Source: Larimichthys crocea
Taxonomy: Eukaryota > Chordata > Actinopteri > Sciaenidae
Direction: 5' to 3'
Assembly (NCBI RefSeq): GCF_000972845.2
Contig: NC_040017.1
Span: forward strand, 21,338,742 to 21,402,741
Length of the DNA stretch: 64,000 bases
A program made the position numbers and the translations under genes. Positions 1 through 11,000 of this stretch are shown piece by piece. Under the pieces are notes generated by a model, which worked only from the letters and a program-made list of their open reading frames with translations, searched no databases and was not told the origin of the DNA. How positions within the stretch are numbered: position 1 is the first letter of the stretch; each line of letters opens with the position of its first letter.

Positions 1-3000
1 TGCAGGCTGCCCAAATATAGCCCATCTGTGGGGATCATTGACATCATTTCAAAGTGGATCCTGCACGTTGAATGGATCAAAAAAACTCTACAGCAGCTTT
101 GGCTCCCCTGGAGACAGTGCACTGCCTTCTTTGTGTGATCTAATTAGCGATTAAAAATAACAGATTTTTTTTTTTTTTTTTTTTTGCTGAATGAGTTCTT
201 TTTTCCAGAAGAATATTAACGCGTGTCACGACTTTGTTCGACAAATAGGTATCTCTAAGTTGCTAGAGAATGACGAAGCCTGTAGAGAAGTATAACGTTA
301 GAGAGTGTGACACTATGCTGACTGCATAAAAAGAAAGCCTGGGGCAAAGCAATCCAAATTCTCCCTGCTCTGTGCATGGTAATGCATCCTATAGTGTTTC
401 AATAATGAATGCACCATGATGTGCATGGATGCATGAGGACACACACACACACACATACAGCTTCTCTTCACACCACATAAAAGAAGCTGAGAGCCAAATC
501 GTAGCCAGCAGCGTATTGCTTTATTACGGTAAGATGAGACATGGGCTCATTTTCTAAAAATCAGACATACTGAAGCAGGCTTGCTGTTAGGAGCTTCATT
601 TGCTAGGACTTCTTGTAAATTGGTACCCAGTTCCTTCCAGCATGGACAGTGGTATGATTGTAAGCTCATTTCCTCTTTCGTGGGGGCTACATGGGCCACA
701 GACGAGGCCGTGATGACTTAGTTTGGATCACAAGAGTCCAGTCTTTGCCTGTTTGTCCCAAATAAGACACACAAGAAAGGGAAGAAAGGGAGCCAGGAGG
801 TGCTCTCAGTTCATAACAGCCTAAGCAAAAAGGGGAAATCAGTCTTTATTTGCAAGTGAATAGCCTAGTGAGAAAAGGTGATACATTTTGCCAAGTGCAC
901 CGAGCATTTACATGGCTGAAAGTGACTGTTCGGGGGGAAAACAGCCACGTGGAATGGCTTAAAGTTGTTTTCACCACTGTCAAGAGGGGACCGCAGCTTA
1001 AACTGGAGACCAAACGCCAAAATATTTTAGTCAAAGTAAATGATATTTATAAAGATCTCCTGCTGCTTAAAGCATTACTTGGGTGCTTAAGATGTACAAT
1101 CAGAGTGTCAAGAGGTCTCGCCCATACGTAACAGATAATTAAGGCTGCAAAACCCCCGTCTTTTGTCAGGTTCTGTTTGACCCACACAGGAAACGCTCCA
1201 AAAGAGGAGAAAAGCCGTATAGTGCCTGAAGGTTCGCCAATCTAGGGTTACATGTCCACAGGGATGCTGTGCTCACATCATTGGCCTCTTTCTTCTTTTT
1301 AATTTGATGACTGACAAGGACATACTGTTCTAATTTCCTGATAGCTCTGAGATCTTAGCATGTTCATACCGTCACATGAAGTCAGTTGATTGCAATCGTC
1401 AGATAAAAAGCAACGTGTCTGAAGCAGGCTCTTGTCCGGTCGTCACACAAGATGTACACAATAAGCCTGTCTCCCGGGCCTCTCTGTGTCTCTCAGCATT
1501 TGCATTTAATCTGTTTCGTATTCTTAAATTAAACTGGATTAATATTAATCCCTAACATAAAACTCAACCCCCACAGGAATGGCATAAGGATGCTACCGCC
1601 ACAGAGGCTAATCAATGGAAAAAAAACAACAAACCCACAGCCAGTGCCTCTTCTGTGAGCAAACCCTCAGGAAAGGCTGTTTCTGTCCCTCTCACAGAGC
1701 TTCACTGGGTCACGTGCACATGTAATGTCATCTTTTTAGTATCCTTAGGCAATGCATCTCCTCAACTCTCTCAGACCTGGATCTGTCTCATCCACTCCCC
1801 ATCAGCGAAGAGTCAAGCAGTCCTAGCTGGAACAAAATAACAGCCTCTCCCTCTTGCTTCTGCTCCCTAATACTGGATAAAAACCTGAGCGTCTGGGAGA
1901 TTTTTTTCTTTTTTTAAAAAGCAGCTTTAAAATTCCACGAAGATCACACAGCGTGATTTAAACAGAATGGGTCTTTCGCTGTTTCACGGTTAAGATGACT
2001 TGAATTTGTTGAAAATACGGGTCAGAATAGACAAGAATAGACTTAAAGCATGCACGGCTGACAGTTGTTTCCGAGAAGAATTGTCTTCTAACCCAGTGGT
2101 TGTCTTTTCCCATCATCGGCTCCACTCTGAGAAAAATTCTGGTTCAGTAAACATCCTCGAAAAGCTTAGCAGCGACCTGTCAGTCGATACTGTTCTTGGT
2201 GGGTTTAGTTATTTGATAAGACGAAACAAAAATCACAGAAAATGGAGGTGAAAAGATACGCTGGGCCTTTACCTAATGGACCCTTCTCCAAATGTGCCGG
2301 TGTCTGTCTCACTTTAATACGATTTCGCAGAGGACTGCTACTTCACTTGACAGCACCATCACCGCTGCGGCCTTGATAAGAGCTGGTTCCCACACCAAAA
2401 CACTTCATAGCTCTCTCGCTATAAATGCTAAAATATGTTTTGCTGGTGTGATGTAGCTCAGTTTTAAGCAGCCCCATGGCATCAGTGAATTGATTGAGGC
2501 AGTGGTTAAGCAGAAAATGCCAAAAGAATCATAAATTTCAACATCTCGAACATGAGCATTTGATGTTTTTCTGTTTCACGTGATTGAATACCTTGTCAAA
2601 AAAAGAAGCAATTTGAAGGGATCGACGTGTGCAAAGAGAAACTGCGTGCAGGCATTTTTCACTATTTTCTGTCATTTCGGAGACTAAACGATCAATCAAC
2701 CACTCAAATAAATAATAAAAGAGATTAAAAGTAAACATCAGAAGCAGCCTGGATATTGCATTTCCACTGCAACCTGAGACATAATTTGTGTCATTAAGCC
2801 AGAGACGTACTGTGAGTGGGTCTCTGCACTTAATCGAGTGTTCGTAATTGTACAAATTGATTGGCTATGGTCATGCAGGCGACTGAAGAGAAGGTGTCAT
2901 ACGTTAAAAAGACGTGACATTTCTTTTTTAGCACAGGGAGGGAACTGTATTTTGGTGGACCTCCCAAATAAATATAGGAGACACTGCTTGCAGCACATGA

Positions 3001-5633
3001 TGATCTGAAATAATCACTTAATCAAGCTGTTAACCTGGCAGCCATTGCTGTTGGTGGCGTGGGTTTCCATCCTCATGAAGCTAACTCAGACAGAAAGACA
3101 TCTGAAGAAGTCGGCCTGCAGTCACAGCCGCGCTTCCATCTTGCTTTGTAAATGGAGCAGCATGGAGGTACGTCATCGCTCCCACGTGATCTGACTGATG
3201 ATGTAACACAGGCTATGTGAAACAATCCTTATGTATACTAGAGAGACAGGCAGAGAGAGAGCGGCAGAGAGAGATTTTGCTGTTCAAGAGAGCCATATGG
3301 CGAGATGCAGAGTTGCAGTTCGTTCATCAATCTCACAGGTTGAGGAGAATTCATGTCTTATCTTGCCAAAGGTTTTGCTTCATTTCTCTCACTCTGATTC
3401 CTGGAGGCCATATTTCATTTTCTGTCAGAGATGCGGCCTTGAAATTCTTCCGCATTCCAGTTATCAGTTTTGAGGAGAATCAATTAATAATTATGTCAAG
3501 AGGCTCAACAGGCCCATAGAGCGTGCAGCCGGAGCCAGAGAGGAAAAGGGAAGCTGGCTAATCCCTCCCAACAATCTCACTTCAGTCAAAAATACTGCAA
3601 CTGTTCCACATAATCATCTCTTAAAGGATTACTATTTTCTTTTGGTTTGCGTTCACCTACATAAGTGGCACATAAAAAAGGACTACTCCTGACATTTGTA
3701 CAGAGCGCTGCAAACACAACAAATGTAGATTCAATATGTGGAAAGAGTCAGTTTATTAAAAAAGGGAGGAAAGCTCACAATGGGGATGATGCAAACTCAA
3801 CAACACGAGAATCATCCAAGCACAGCTCCGCTGCATCCATATTCAGCACAACTCTGTTAACTCTGTCCACTTTCTTCTCCATCTTACATTTAAGTTCATG
3901 CTTGTTAGGGTATCACGATGCAGACCACACTCCAAAAACCCCTACTCCCTTCCCTAATTAAAGCATGTCGAGTTAAATCGTCTGGACAGAGTTATCGACC
4001 AGAATTAGCTTAATGCAGATAAGGTCGAGAAGAAACAAGAAACAGAAATGCCAAAGACACGTCTGACAACATTAGGAAAGTTTTATTTTTCCAGCTACAA
4101 AATGTCCTGTTCGGGGAAATATCCACAATTAAACAATTAGGGGATCCTAGACATTTTCATCTTCATCCAATATGGACGGCCAAATTACACAACAGTTAAC
4201 AAGATCCTTCATTTGGACAGTTTCCTAACTGTAAAAAGAAAGGACACAGAATAGAGTTTTTGGATCTCGTCTAATGCTTCCATTAAATTAACAGGTTTTC
4301 TCAAAAATGTTCACAAGTAGCCCATAATTTACTACGGCGTTTTACATCATGGGGAGGAAAATTGGTGGAGGATATGTCGCCAAGTGTGTGCACGTGTGAA
4401 ACGTATTAGATTTGGTTGAATTAAATTACGGCACAAAAGGACTGAGTGAATCCGGTTGGAAATGTTCATTTCGACATAAAATGTTCCAATAAACCCAAGA
4501 GAGAGTGCATTACCATGACAATGCAGGGAGGGCGTCTTCCTACGCTGCCTGAGGAACACCCCTGCACATACTGGACTGCACATGAAGGATTAAAAAGGAC
4601 TATCCTATGAAAAAACCCTGATCCTGAGTGTAGCTTAAGAGTACTGGTTTCAACAATAAGCGCCTCACACATGCCAAATTACAGATTTTAATCTAAAAAA
4701 AAAAAAACACACACACAATTAGACTTACATAATGACACATTTCACCCAACTTAGAGGATCTAGCATTTCAAAAGCCTTTATCGTGGCATCTGATTACATA
4801 ACGGATGATTCAGAGTAGAAGTTGTGCTGGCTTGTGTGCATCTGTGTGCCAGAGAACAGATAAAACAACAACAACAACAACAACAACAACAAAAACAACA
4901 GAGACTCTTGATGCACTGTATGCAAGCAGGCACCCATTGTGATGGCTTTACACCTGTGCACACGGACAGGTGCATATTTTTTTTTTGCACAATGTACCTT
5001 TAACTGAGAGACAGTGACTCAACCCAGAAGGCGGTGTATCTGTGTGTGTGTGTGTGTGTGTGTACAAATACAAGGAGCCCAGCATCTTCATCATCATCAT
5101 CCCCCCTCCTCCTCCTCCTCCTCTCCATCAACAACATCCAAGCTGAGACCACTATATAAATAGATCAAAAGCCACATTTCCATTCACAAATACACACATT
5201 AAAAGCAGCATGTCCTTCATGGGTAAGGAGGGGGGGTGTTGAGGTGGGGGTCATGTTTTATTTAATGCACAATAACGCCAAGTCAGCGCGCACACACACA
5301 CACACAGGCTGTGTTTAAACCCCAGTGAGTGAGTGAGAGTGTGTGTCCAGAGAAAATGGTACCCAAACACATTAGCAGCAGCAGCAGCAGGCTGTCTTTA
5401 CTTAAAAAACACATCCCCCTGGTCGCCACTGAGCTAATTAGCAGCAGTCGCAGCACCGTTACCGCTGCACCTGCTACACAGAGCGGCTTGCCTGCCCGCC
5501 TGCCCGCCTGCCTCCCGGCGGAGGGACGGAGAGGGTCGACCGGGGGAGGCGAGAAGGTTCAGGAGAAGGGTGAGCAATTCAAAACATTTCAAGAGTGATA
5601 AATAAATAAAAATAAATAAATAAAAAGAGTCTT
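1..5633 (-). other. Intron 1 of the ncam1-like gene (start beyond window), no further exon seen
   Basis: This is AT-rich non-coding sequence. It holds a 21-base T run (165-185), a short (AC)n (439-454), (AAC)n at 4864-4900, (TG)n at 5041-5063, a (CAT)n/(CCT)n patch at 5087-5124, (CA)n near 5290-5307 and (AAAT)n at 5598-5625. Open frames of 60 to 105 codons here have no recognisable domain and no coding-like codon use. Its assignment as intron rests wholly on the exon at 5639-5690. Confidence 0.5.
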
Positions 5634-5638
5634 CTTAC
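5634..5638 (-). promoter_or_regulatory. Splice donor of the ncam1-like exon 1
   Basis: The exon ends CACAG and the intron begins GTAAG on the minus strand, a near-consensus U2-type 5' splice site. It leaves the reading frame in phase 1. No matching acceptor followed by an Ig-domain reading frame was found between here and position 1, so intron 1 runs beyond the window. Confidence 0.7.
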
Positions 5639-5690
5639 CTGTGCAGCCCACAAGAAGCAAGGCTAGGAAAATATCCCTCAACTGGACCAT
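5639..5690 (-). CDS. ncam1: First coding exon (signal peptide) of an ncam1-type neural cell adhesion molecule gene, partial
   Basis: Reading the minus strand, ATG at 5690-5688 opens 17 codons plus one base, MVQLRDIFLALLLVGCT then G, and stops at a GTAAG donor at 5638-5634. Two charged residues (R5, D6) precede a leucine-rich hydrophobic core, a signal-peptide pattern. The start has G at -3 and +4, and an in-frame TAA lies upstream (5738-5736), so translation cannot begin further up in this exon. From memory, mammalian NCAM1 exon 1 also encodes 17 codons plus one base, beginning MLQTKDLIW; M1, Q3, D6, L11 and G15 agree and the phase (1) is identical. NCAM1 is a plasma-membrane adhesion protein with Ig and fibronectin III domains. 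Those would be encoded by exons to the left, outside the window. Teleosts have two ncam1 copies and I cannot say which this is. Other IgSF genes with phase-1 signal exons remain possible. Confidence 0.55.
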
Positions 5691-6060
5691 CGCAACTCCC
5701 CGAGTAACGTGAACGTTAAACGGCGTAGCTAACGTTTAAATCTCCGCTCCCTCTCTCTTTCTCTTTCTCCCTCGTAGGTGTTGCCCTCGGGGTTGTCCTG
5801 CCTTGTCTTAGCAACTGTTCATCCTAATCTGCTGCTGGTATTTCTGAGCTGCTCGGTGATAACTGTCGCTGATGACAAGCAGAAGCGGGCAGAGATTAGC
5901 GGTTGATGAGCGCCAGTGCTCCGTTCAAAGTCTGACTGACAAGCAGAGCCTGCGCACACGCGGGGATCAATCCGCGCGGGCGGACTAAGAGAGAGAGCGA
6001 GATCCTGTTAAATAGTGCGCGAGGGTTTTCAAAGGAGAGCAGTGTCCTCGAGGGGAAACC
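5691..6060 (-). promoter_or_regulatory. Probable 5' UTR and CpG-richer promoter of the ncam1-like gene
   Basis: This block is clearly richer in G+C and CpG than its surroundings, with clusters such as gcgcacacgcgggg (5952-5965) and ccgcgcgggcgg (5972-5983). Read in the gene's direction it includes a GA-rich tract (the complement of 5745-5775) just upstream of the ATG. No convincing TATA box at a fixed spacing was seen, which is usual for CpG promoters of adhesion genes. The CpG-rich zone also reaches leftward over the exon to about 5450. The transcription start cannot be placed from sequence alone. Confidence 0.5.
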
Positions 6061-6135
6061 CCCATTCATGAATCACTGAATGAATACATTAGAATGAAAA
6101 ATAAAATGTTTCAGTGTATCATATCGCACCACATC

Positions 6136-7200
6136 AGGCAAACTATAAGAATAAGAAGAATAGATCTTTATTGTCATTGTCACAGGTACAACGAGATTGA
6201 AAGTGCTTCTAGTCAGTGCAATAAAATCCTAGCATTAAAGTGACTAGTGAGTGTTAAAATAACTAGAATAAATAAGAATAAAAATACCTGAGACATTAAA
6301 ATGTACTAAAATAAATAAAATTAAACATATGCTAAAATCAAAATAAATACTAAATATGCTAAAGGGAGCATACACCTATAACGTAAAACATTAAAACATT
6401 GTGCACATCATTTTTTAACAGCATTCACAGTGGCTATTGCAGTTGGATAAAAACTGTGTTTGAGTCTATTTGTTGTGACTCAACAGGGTGACCAGGGTGT
6501 GAAGTGTCCCTTATGATGTTGTGGGCTTTCTTGAGACAATGGGATCTGTGTAGGTCTTCCAGTGCTGGGAGAGGGCAGAAGAATATATTATGTGTACATA
6601 CACCTGTTTACACCTCTGTATGTTTATTACCTGTTATATACCAACATGTATGTCTTTGTCTACCTCTCTACAAGCTGTTAAACCCTCACAAATACTATAG
6701 TTATCTATTTATGTGCATCTTGTGTCTATATATTGTTCTTATATTGCAATAGTCACTGTGAATGCTGCCAAACAATGATGTGCACAATGTTTTAATGTTT
6801 TACGTAATGGGTGTATGCTCCTTTTAGCATATTTAGTATTAATTTTGATTTTAGCACATGTTTAATTTTATTTATTTTGGTACATTTTAATGTTGTTTTT
6901 ATTGTTTTTATTTTGTTTGTTTTTTACCTATTGTTCTCGTTATTTATTATCTACTGTAAAGCACTTTGGTACACCGAAAGGACTGTTGTAAAGGGCTGTA
7001 TAAATAAAGTACATTTACATTTACATTTACATAATGTCTCAGGTATCTTTATTCTTATTTATTCTAGTTATTTTAACACTTACTAGTCACTTTAACGCTA
7101 GGATTTTATTGCACTGACTAGAAGCACTTTCAATCTCGTTGTACCTGTGACAATGACAATAAAGATCTATTCTTCTTATTCTTATTCTTCTAGTTTGCCT
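6136..7200. mobile_element. Foldback (long inverted repeat) transposon remnant, about 1.07 kb
   Basis: The left arm (6136-6442) and right arm (about 6742-7200) are inverted copies of each other. The ends are exact complements: aggcaaacta at 6136-6145 and tagtttgcct at 7191-7200. Long matched stretches follow, for example the tctttattgtcattgtcaca segment at 6166-6185 and its complement near 7143-7163. The middle (6443-6741) contains a motif that I recognise as a common teleost dispersed repeat (ttctTGAGACAATGGGATCT-type segment near 6530-6550). No convincing target duplication flanks it. The right arm is longer because of a later insertion, listed separately. The transposon class is not certain. 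A 91-codon and an 82-codon frame inside it are repeat-derived. Confidence 0.75.
6893..7031 (+). mobile_element. Short retroposon (LINE/SINE 3' fragment) nested in the right foldback arm
   Basis: These 139 bases are present in the right arm but absent from the equivalent place in the left arm. The segment contains the phrase ctgtaaagcactttggt and ends in ctgtataaataaagt plus a (ACATTT)n tail, the usual 3' end of teleost LINE/SINE copies. It is flanked by taatg on both sides (6888-6892 and 7032-7036), a plausible 5-bp target duplication. It therefore arrived after the foldback arms formed. Confidence 0.65.
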
Positions 7201-7432
7201 ATTGCACGTCTTTCCGTCCTGGGAGAGGGATCCCTCCTCTGTGGCTCCTCCTGAGGTTTCTTCCACCTTTTTTCCCTGTTAAAGGTTTTTTGTGGGCAAG
7301 TTTTTCCTCACTCGAACCGAGGGTCTAAGGACAGAGGGTGTCACTCCCTGTACAGATTGTAAAGCCCTCCGAGGCAAACGTACTTTGTGACTTTGGGCTA
7401 TACAAATAAAATCTGATTTGATTTGATTTGAC
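7201..7432 (+). mobile_element. Teleost retroposon 3' end with (tgattt)n tail
   Basis: This is a well-known dispersed fish sequence: gggagagggatccctcctct, gaggtttcttcca, ttttcctcac, gagggtctaaggacagaggg, then ttgtaaagccctccgaggca and gggctatacaaataaaa, ending in a tandem tgattt tail at about 7412-7432. Tail repeats of this kind are left by target-primed retroposition. A second, older copy lies on the other strand at 50030-50180. Confidence 0.75.
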
Positions 7433-7735
7433 ATACATTTACTGCATTACTGCACATCCTACTTACGTACAGTTGATTCGTTCATTCATATTCATTCATT
7501 TATTACCGCTGTATTATATTTCATTTTATTTTATTTCTTTTATTGTATATATCATGCTATACTCCTATATTTAAACGTCTGCACTATTTTGTCTTGTCTC
7601 AGTTTTTCAATTTTATTTGAGTTTTTTGCTTGTGTTAGTCTTTTTGTATGAGCACTGTTGCATTGTTGGAGAGAAGAAACTATTTCACTGACTCATTTGC
7701 TGTTACTGTTGTGCATATGACAAAAAATAAGAAAA
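7433..7735 (+). mobile_element. Probable LINE/SINE 3' UTR remnant
   Basis: This T-rich stretch contains gcactattttgtcttgtctc and ttgctgttactgttgtgcat followed by atgacaaaaaataag. The pattern resembles a degraded tgtgacaataaa retroposon 3' end common in fish. It directly abuts the previous tail. The match is from memory of consensus phrases, so the family is unnamed. Confidence 0.45.
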
Positions 7736-7749
7736 TTTATGAAGGGTTT

Positions 7750-8075
7750 ATGAGCAGTGGCTGAAAAAGTATTCACATATTTTACTGAAGCAAAAGAGGC
7801 AATACACAGTGTAGAAATATGTTGTTACAAGTAAAAGTTATGCATTCATCATTATGCAGAATGGCCTGCTACAGAATCATATACATTATATTATCATTTA
7901 TATGTACTTTAATATTGCAGCTGGGAAATTGTACATAAGTACAGTACTTGAATAGCTTTAATAATCTGTTTAGCTTTATAGCTCAGTTATATATTAGGAA
8001 ACAATTAGTCAGTTAATCAAACAGTCAAGCAACTCAGCCAGCGAAAAAATAATTGTTTATTATAGCCCTAGTTGT
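7750..8075 (+). repeat. Dispersed teleost repeat (aaagtattcacatattttac... family)
   Basis: Phrases such as cacagtgtagaaatatgttg, ttacaagtaaaagttatgca, attatgcagaatggc and acataagtacagtacttg are hallmarks of an abundant non-autonomous repeat in fish, usually ending near a gtaacTAAGTACA-type terminus. The last 90 bases (about 7985-8075) look like a fragment of a different family related to the one at 61675-61975. Confidence 0.6.
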
Positions 8076-11000
8076 CTGTTTGTGGGGAAAAAATCCCTTA
8101 AATCTCACAATGTCGTCTTGGCCAAACATTTATTTATTCAATGTAAAGCATTCGTTCACCAACATAGAAAGGATAAAACCGAGGCAATAGGATTTTTTTT
8201 TAACTGGCAACCACACGTGTTCTTATTAATAGTTTATACCTGATCCAGAAAGCTTTAGTAAATTATTTATTATTAATTGAGTGCTATTATATAACTGCTG
8301 TCACCAATAACAATCAGGGCCATGGCCAGGACTGAGGTCATGAGTCTTTATTCTTCCAGGCAGCCCACCAATAACTACATTTTTGTATTATGTACCAAAA
8401 GAAGCCTGTAATTATATTTTCATTAATATTTTTTACAGGTTGAGTGTGAAAATATCCACATCACCCTGGAAAACTCAACATGGGCAGTTTCATTATAACT
8501 GTAGAATAGAAACTTCCCAGAGACAATGAGACACGACCTCTGTGTCCTCGGTGATGTCTACAGTCCTGATGATAATGATAGAAGCTATTCAGTATAAAGG
8601 TAATTTTGCAATCAGGAAATGTCAGGTACCAATTTAAATCTGTAATTTCTATCAAAATACTTCATATTTATCTTGATGCCGCACATGCGAACAATGCTGT
8701 GTTTTTATCAAAATACTGTCAAAGAGTGTGAAACAGAATGGAACTGCGAAAATGAAAGAAGAAAATACATGAAAACCACAGCTATCGCCTCTTCATACTT
8801 TTATAAAGCACTGCTGTGAGTCAAATACCCTCTCCCGACCCCCCTCGACCTCACCAGTGACCAAAGAGAGCCTTACACAACACACTTTTATTCAGGCTGT
8901 AAAGTGAATAGTACCTCAGAGAACAGAGATGCAAAGGAAGAGAATGCTGTTTGCTTGCACAGCAGGGAGGAACCGCAGCATTTGGCACCCTAAGAGGGCG
9001 GTTTGCCTTTGATTTGCACTGTTGGCCAGGAGTGAGATGCAGTGTGCCAAAATTTAATAAACTCAAATCAATCTGTGGGCTGGCTAAAAATGTATTGTGG
9101 TCAAATCTTGCACATTTTGCTGCAACCCATCCTTCTACAGCAATTCCCACCAAACATACCACTGCAGGGAGTGTGGCCCCTAAAAATGTTCATATGACAC
9201 TTCTTTCCTCTTTTAACCACCCATCCACTAAAAACTGACTCCGGGAGGCATGAGAGAGAAGGGGAGCAGGGAGGTAAGCAGGGTGGGTTTAGGACACCGT
9301 GGAGGGAAGTTTGACTGGCGTTTGCGCCTTAGCAGCACAGATAGGAAAAGTATGACTCAGCTGATGACTCATATAAATGCCCTCTGAAATATTATGTAGT
9401 GTTTTATCCAGTGTGCACTGAAGTTGAAAAGCTGATGTAGCTTGATTTTATTTTTGGCTTATCTTAGTTAGTGTAGCCACGTACTAACATTTGGATTTCT
9501 AAGAAGTTTTCAAGAGGAAAACGAGGATAAGTGTATAAATCCCTCTGCTCAAGTAATTATTTATAGTTATTAAATCTCACAGGTCCCGTCAGCCAAATTT
9601 CTTGGTGTTAATTAATAAGAGGCTTAACTAGAGACATCATTTTCAATTAGTCTGTAGAAATCTGACAAAATTCTATCTTAAAAAATCTGCAGTTTAGGAG
9701 AGTTGTACATTCTTCTGTCTCTTAAATCTTCTGTGTGGCAGTGTATCTTCATAAAAAACTAACTTTGCAAAGAAAACAATTCATGAGCCATCAACTCCAT
9801 TTTGCTTAAACTGATGCTATCCATTTGTGGTAAAGCACACGTAGCACCATCTCCTTGAATCACTCAGAATCCCTCTCAAATCTTTGACAAGATTAATTTG
9901 GCTTTAATCTCCATGTTCAGACACATGCAGTAGTAATAGCACTATAGTAGTAGTAGACTGGTAAATATAAACTAATTTCAGTCTCCTTAGTTTGTTACAG
10001 GGAGGCACCATGAGTATACAGTCATTTCAGAAACAACCCTGTGAAACTTCAAACGTTCGTTTCATTACCCACCAGGCTGCCTGGAGTTATTTTGTGCTCT
10101 CCTTTTCTCTGTTTCTCTCTGTACAGTACCTCTCCCCCTCTTTCTGCCTCCTCTCATCCTCTTTTCACCCATTAGAGTCATGACCGCACATGCATACTCT
10201 CTTGAGATCACGCCTACATGCACATTCACACGTGCGGTCCATTTACATCTACTTTGTCAGTGTTAATTGCTACTACTACTACTACTACTACAGAGTATGT
10301 TGTCTCTCTTAAGGCGAGCTCTATCTCTCTATCATTTGACGTGTTTATACCTGTCATGGAGCATATTTCCAGGAGAGGATACATGTGAATATCCTCCACT
10401 GTGGGAGGTTTTAAAATAGCTTCTCTTAACTCGTCCTCTACTGTAACTGAGGGCAACATACCAAGCTGGTATGAACATTGGTTTCCGGGTCACAGGAGAG
10501 AAGTAGAGGTCAGTTGTGCAGCGATATGCATTACTACATGTGTTCAGTAAATAACGGTGTGACTAAAGAGAAAAACAGGGAATGCATAAAGGATTGTTAG
10601 CGCTGTTTTGAGAATACACTCTCCCTGTCTTGCAGTGTATATCACATAATCAATTTCCAATCAGGGGAAAGAAAATCACATAAAAACCCACTGTGGTGTT
10701 ATTTATAGATCAGCAGGCTGATATAAATGCAGCATCATGGCCTAGCAAAACAGTACACATGAACCAAGCTTCATTGTTTTATTGCTGCATATGTATTTCT
10801 TTTTTAAAAACAAAACAAAGACCTGTTATTTAAACTTAGAAAATAGCCTACCACAGTCCCAAAGTGTCACAGCCATAGGCGACTCTAATTCAATGTTCTG
10901 CAGCCCTAGATGAATGAGCTGGTGAAAAGCTTTGAGAAAGCTTGCAGCATGACTCCATCATTCAATTATCACCTTTAGTGCAGAAAGACTGAGCTTCCTA

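Noticed and set aside
5329..5598. 89-codon plus-strand frame beside the ncam1-like exon
   Set aside because: It lies antisense in the CpG-rich intron start. Its Ser and Pro-Ala runs come from CAG- and CCTGCC-rich DNA.
5745..5779. Acceptor-like tttctccctcgtag on the plus strand
   Set aside because: It lies antisense in the 5' UTR zone of the minus-strand gene. No coding frame or donor follows on the plus strand. It is better read as a GA-rich promoter tract.
6504..7086. Frames of 82 and 91 codons
   Set aside because: Both lie inside the foldback element and its nested retroposon.
10226..10459. 77-codon minus-strand frame with fairly protein-like N-terminal half
   Set aside because: It continues through the (TAC)n array as polyvaline, lacks splice signals that I could pair, and has no known domain.
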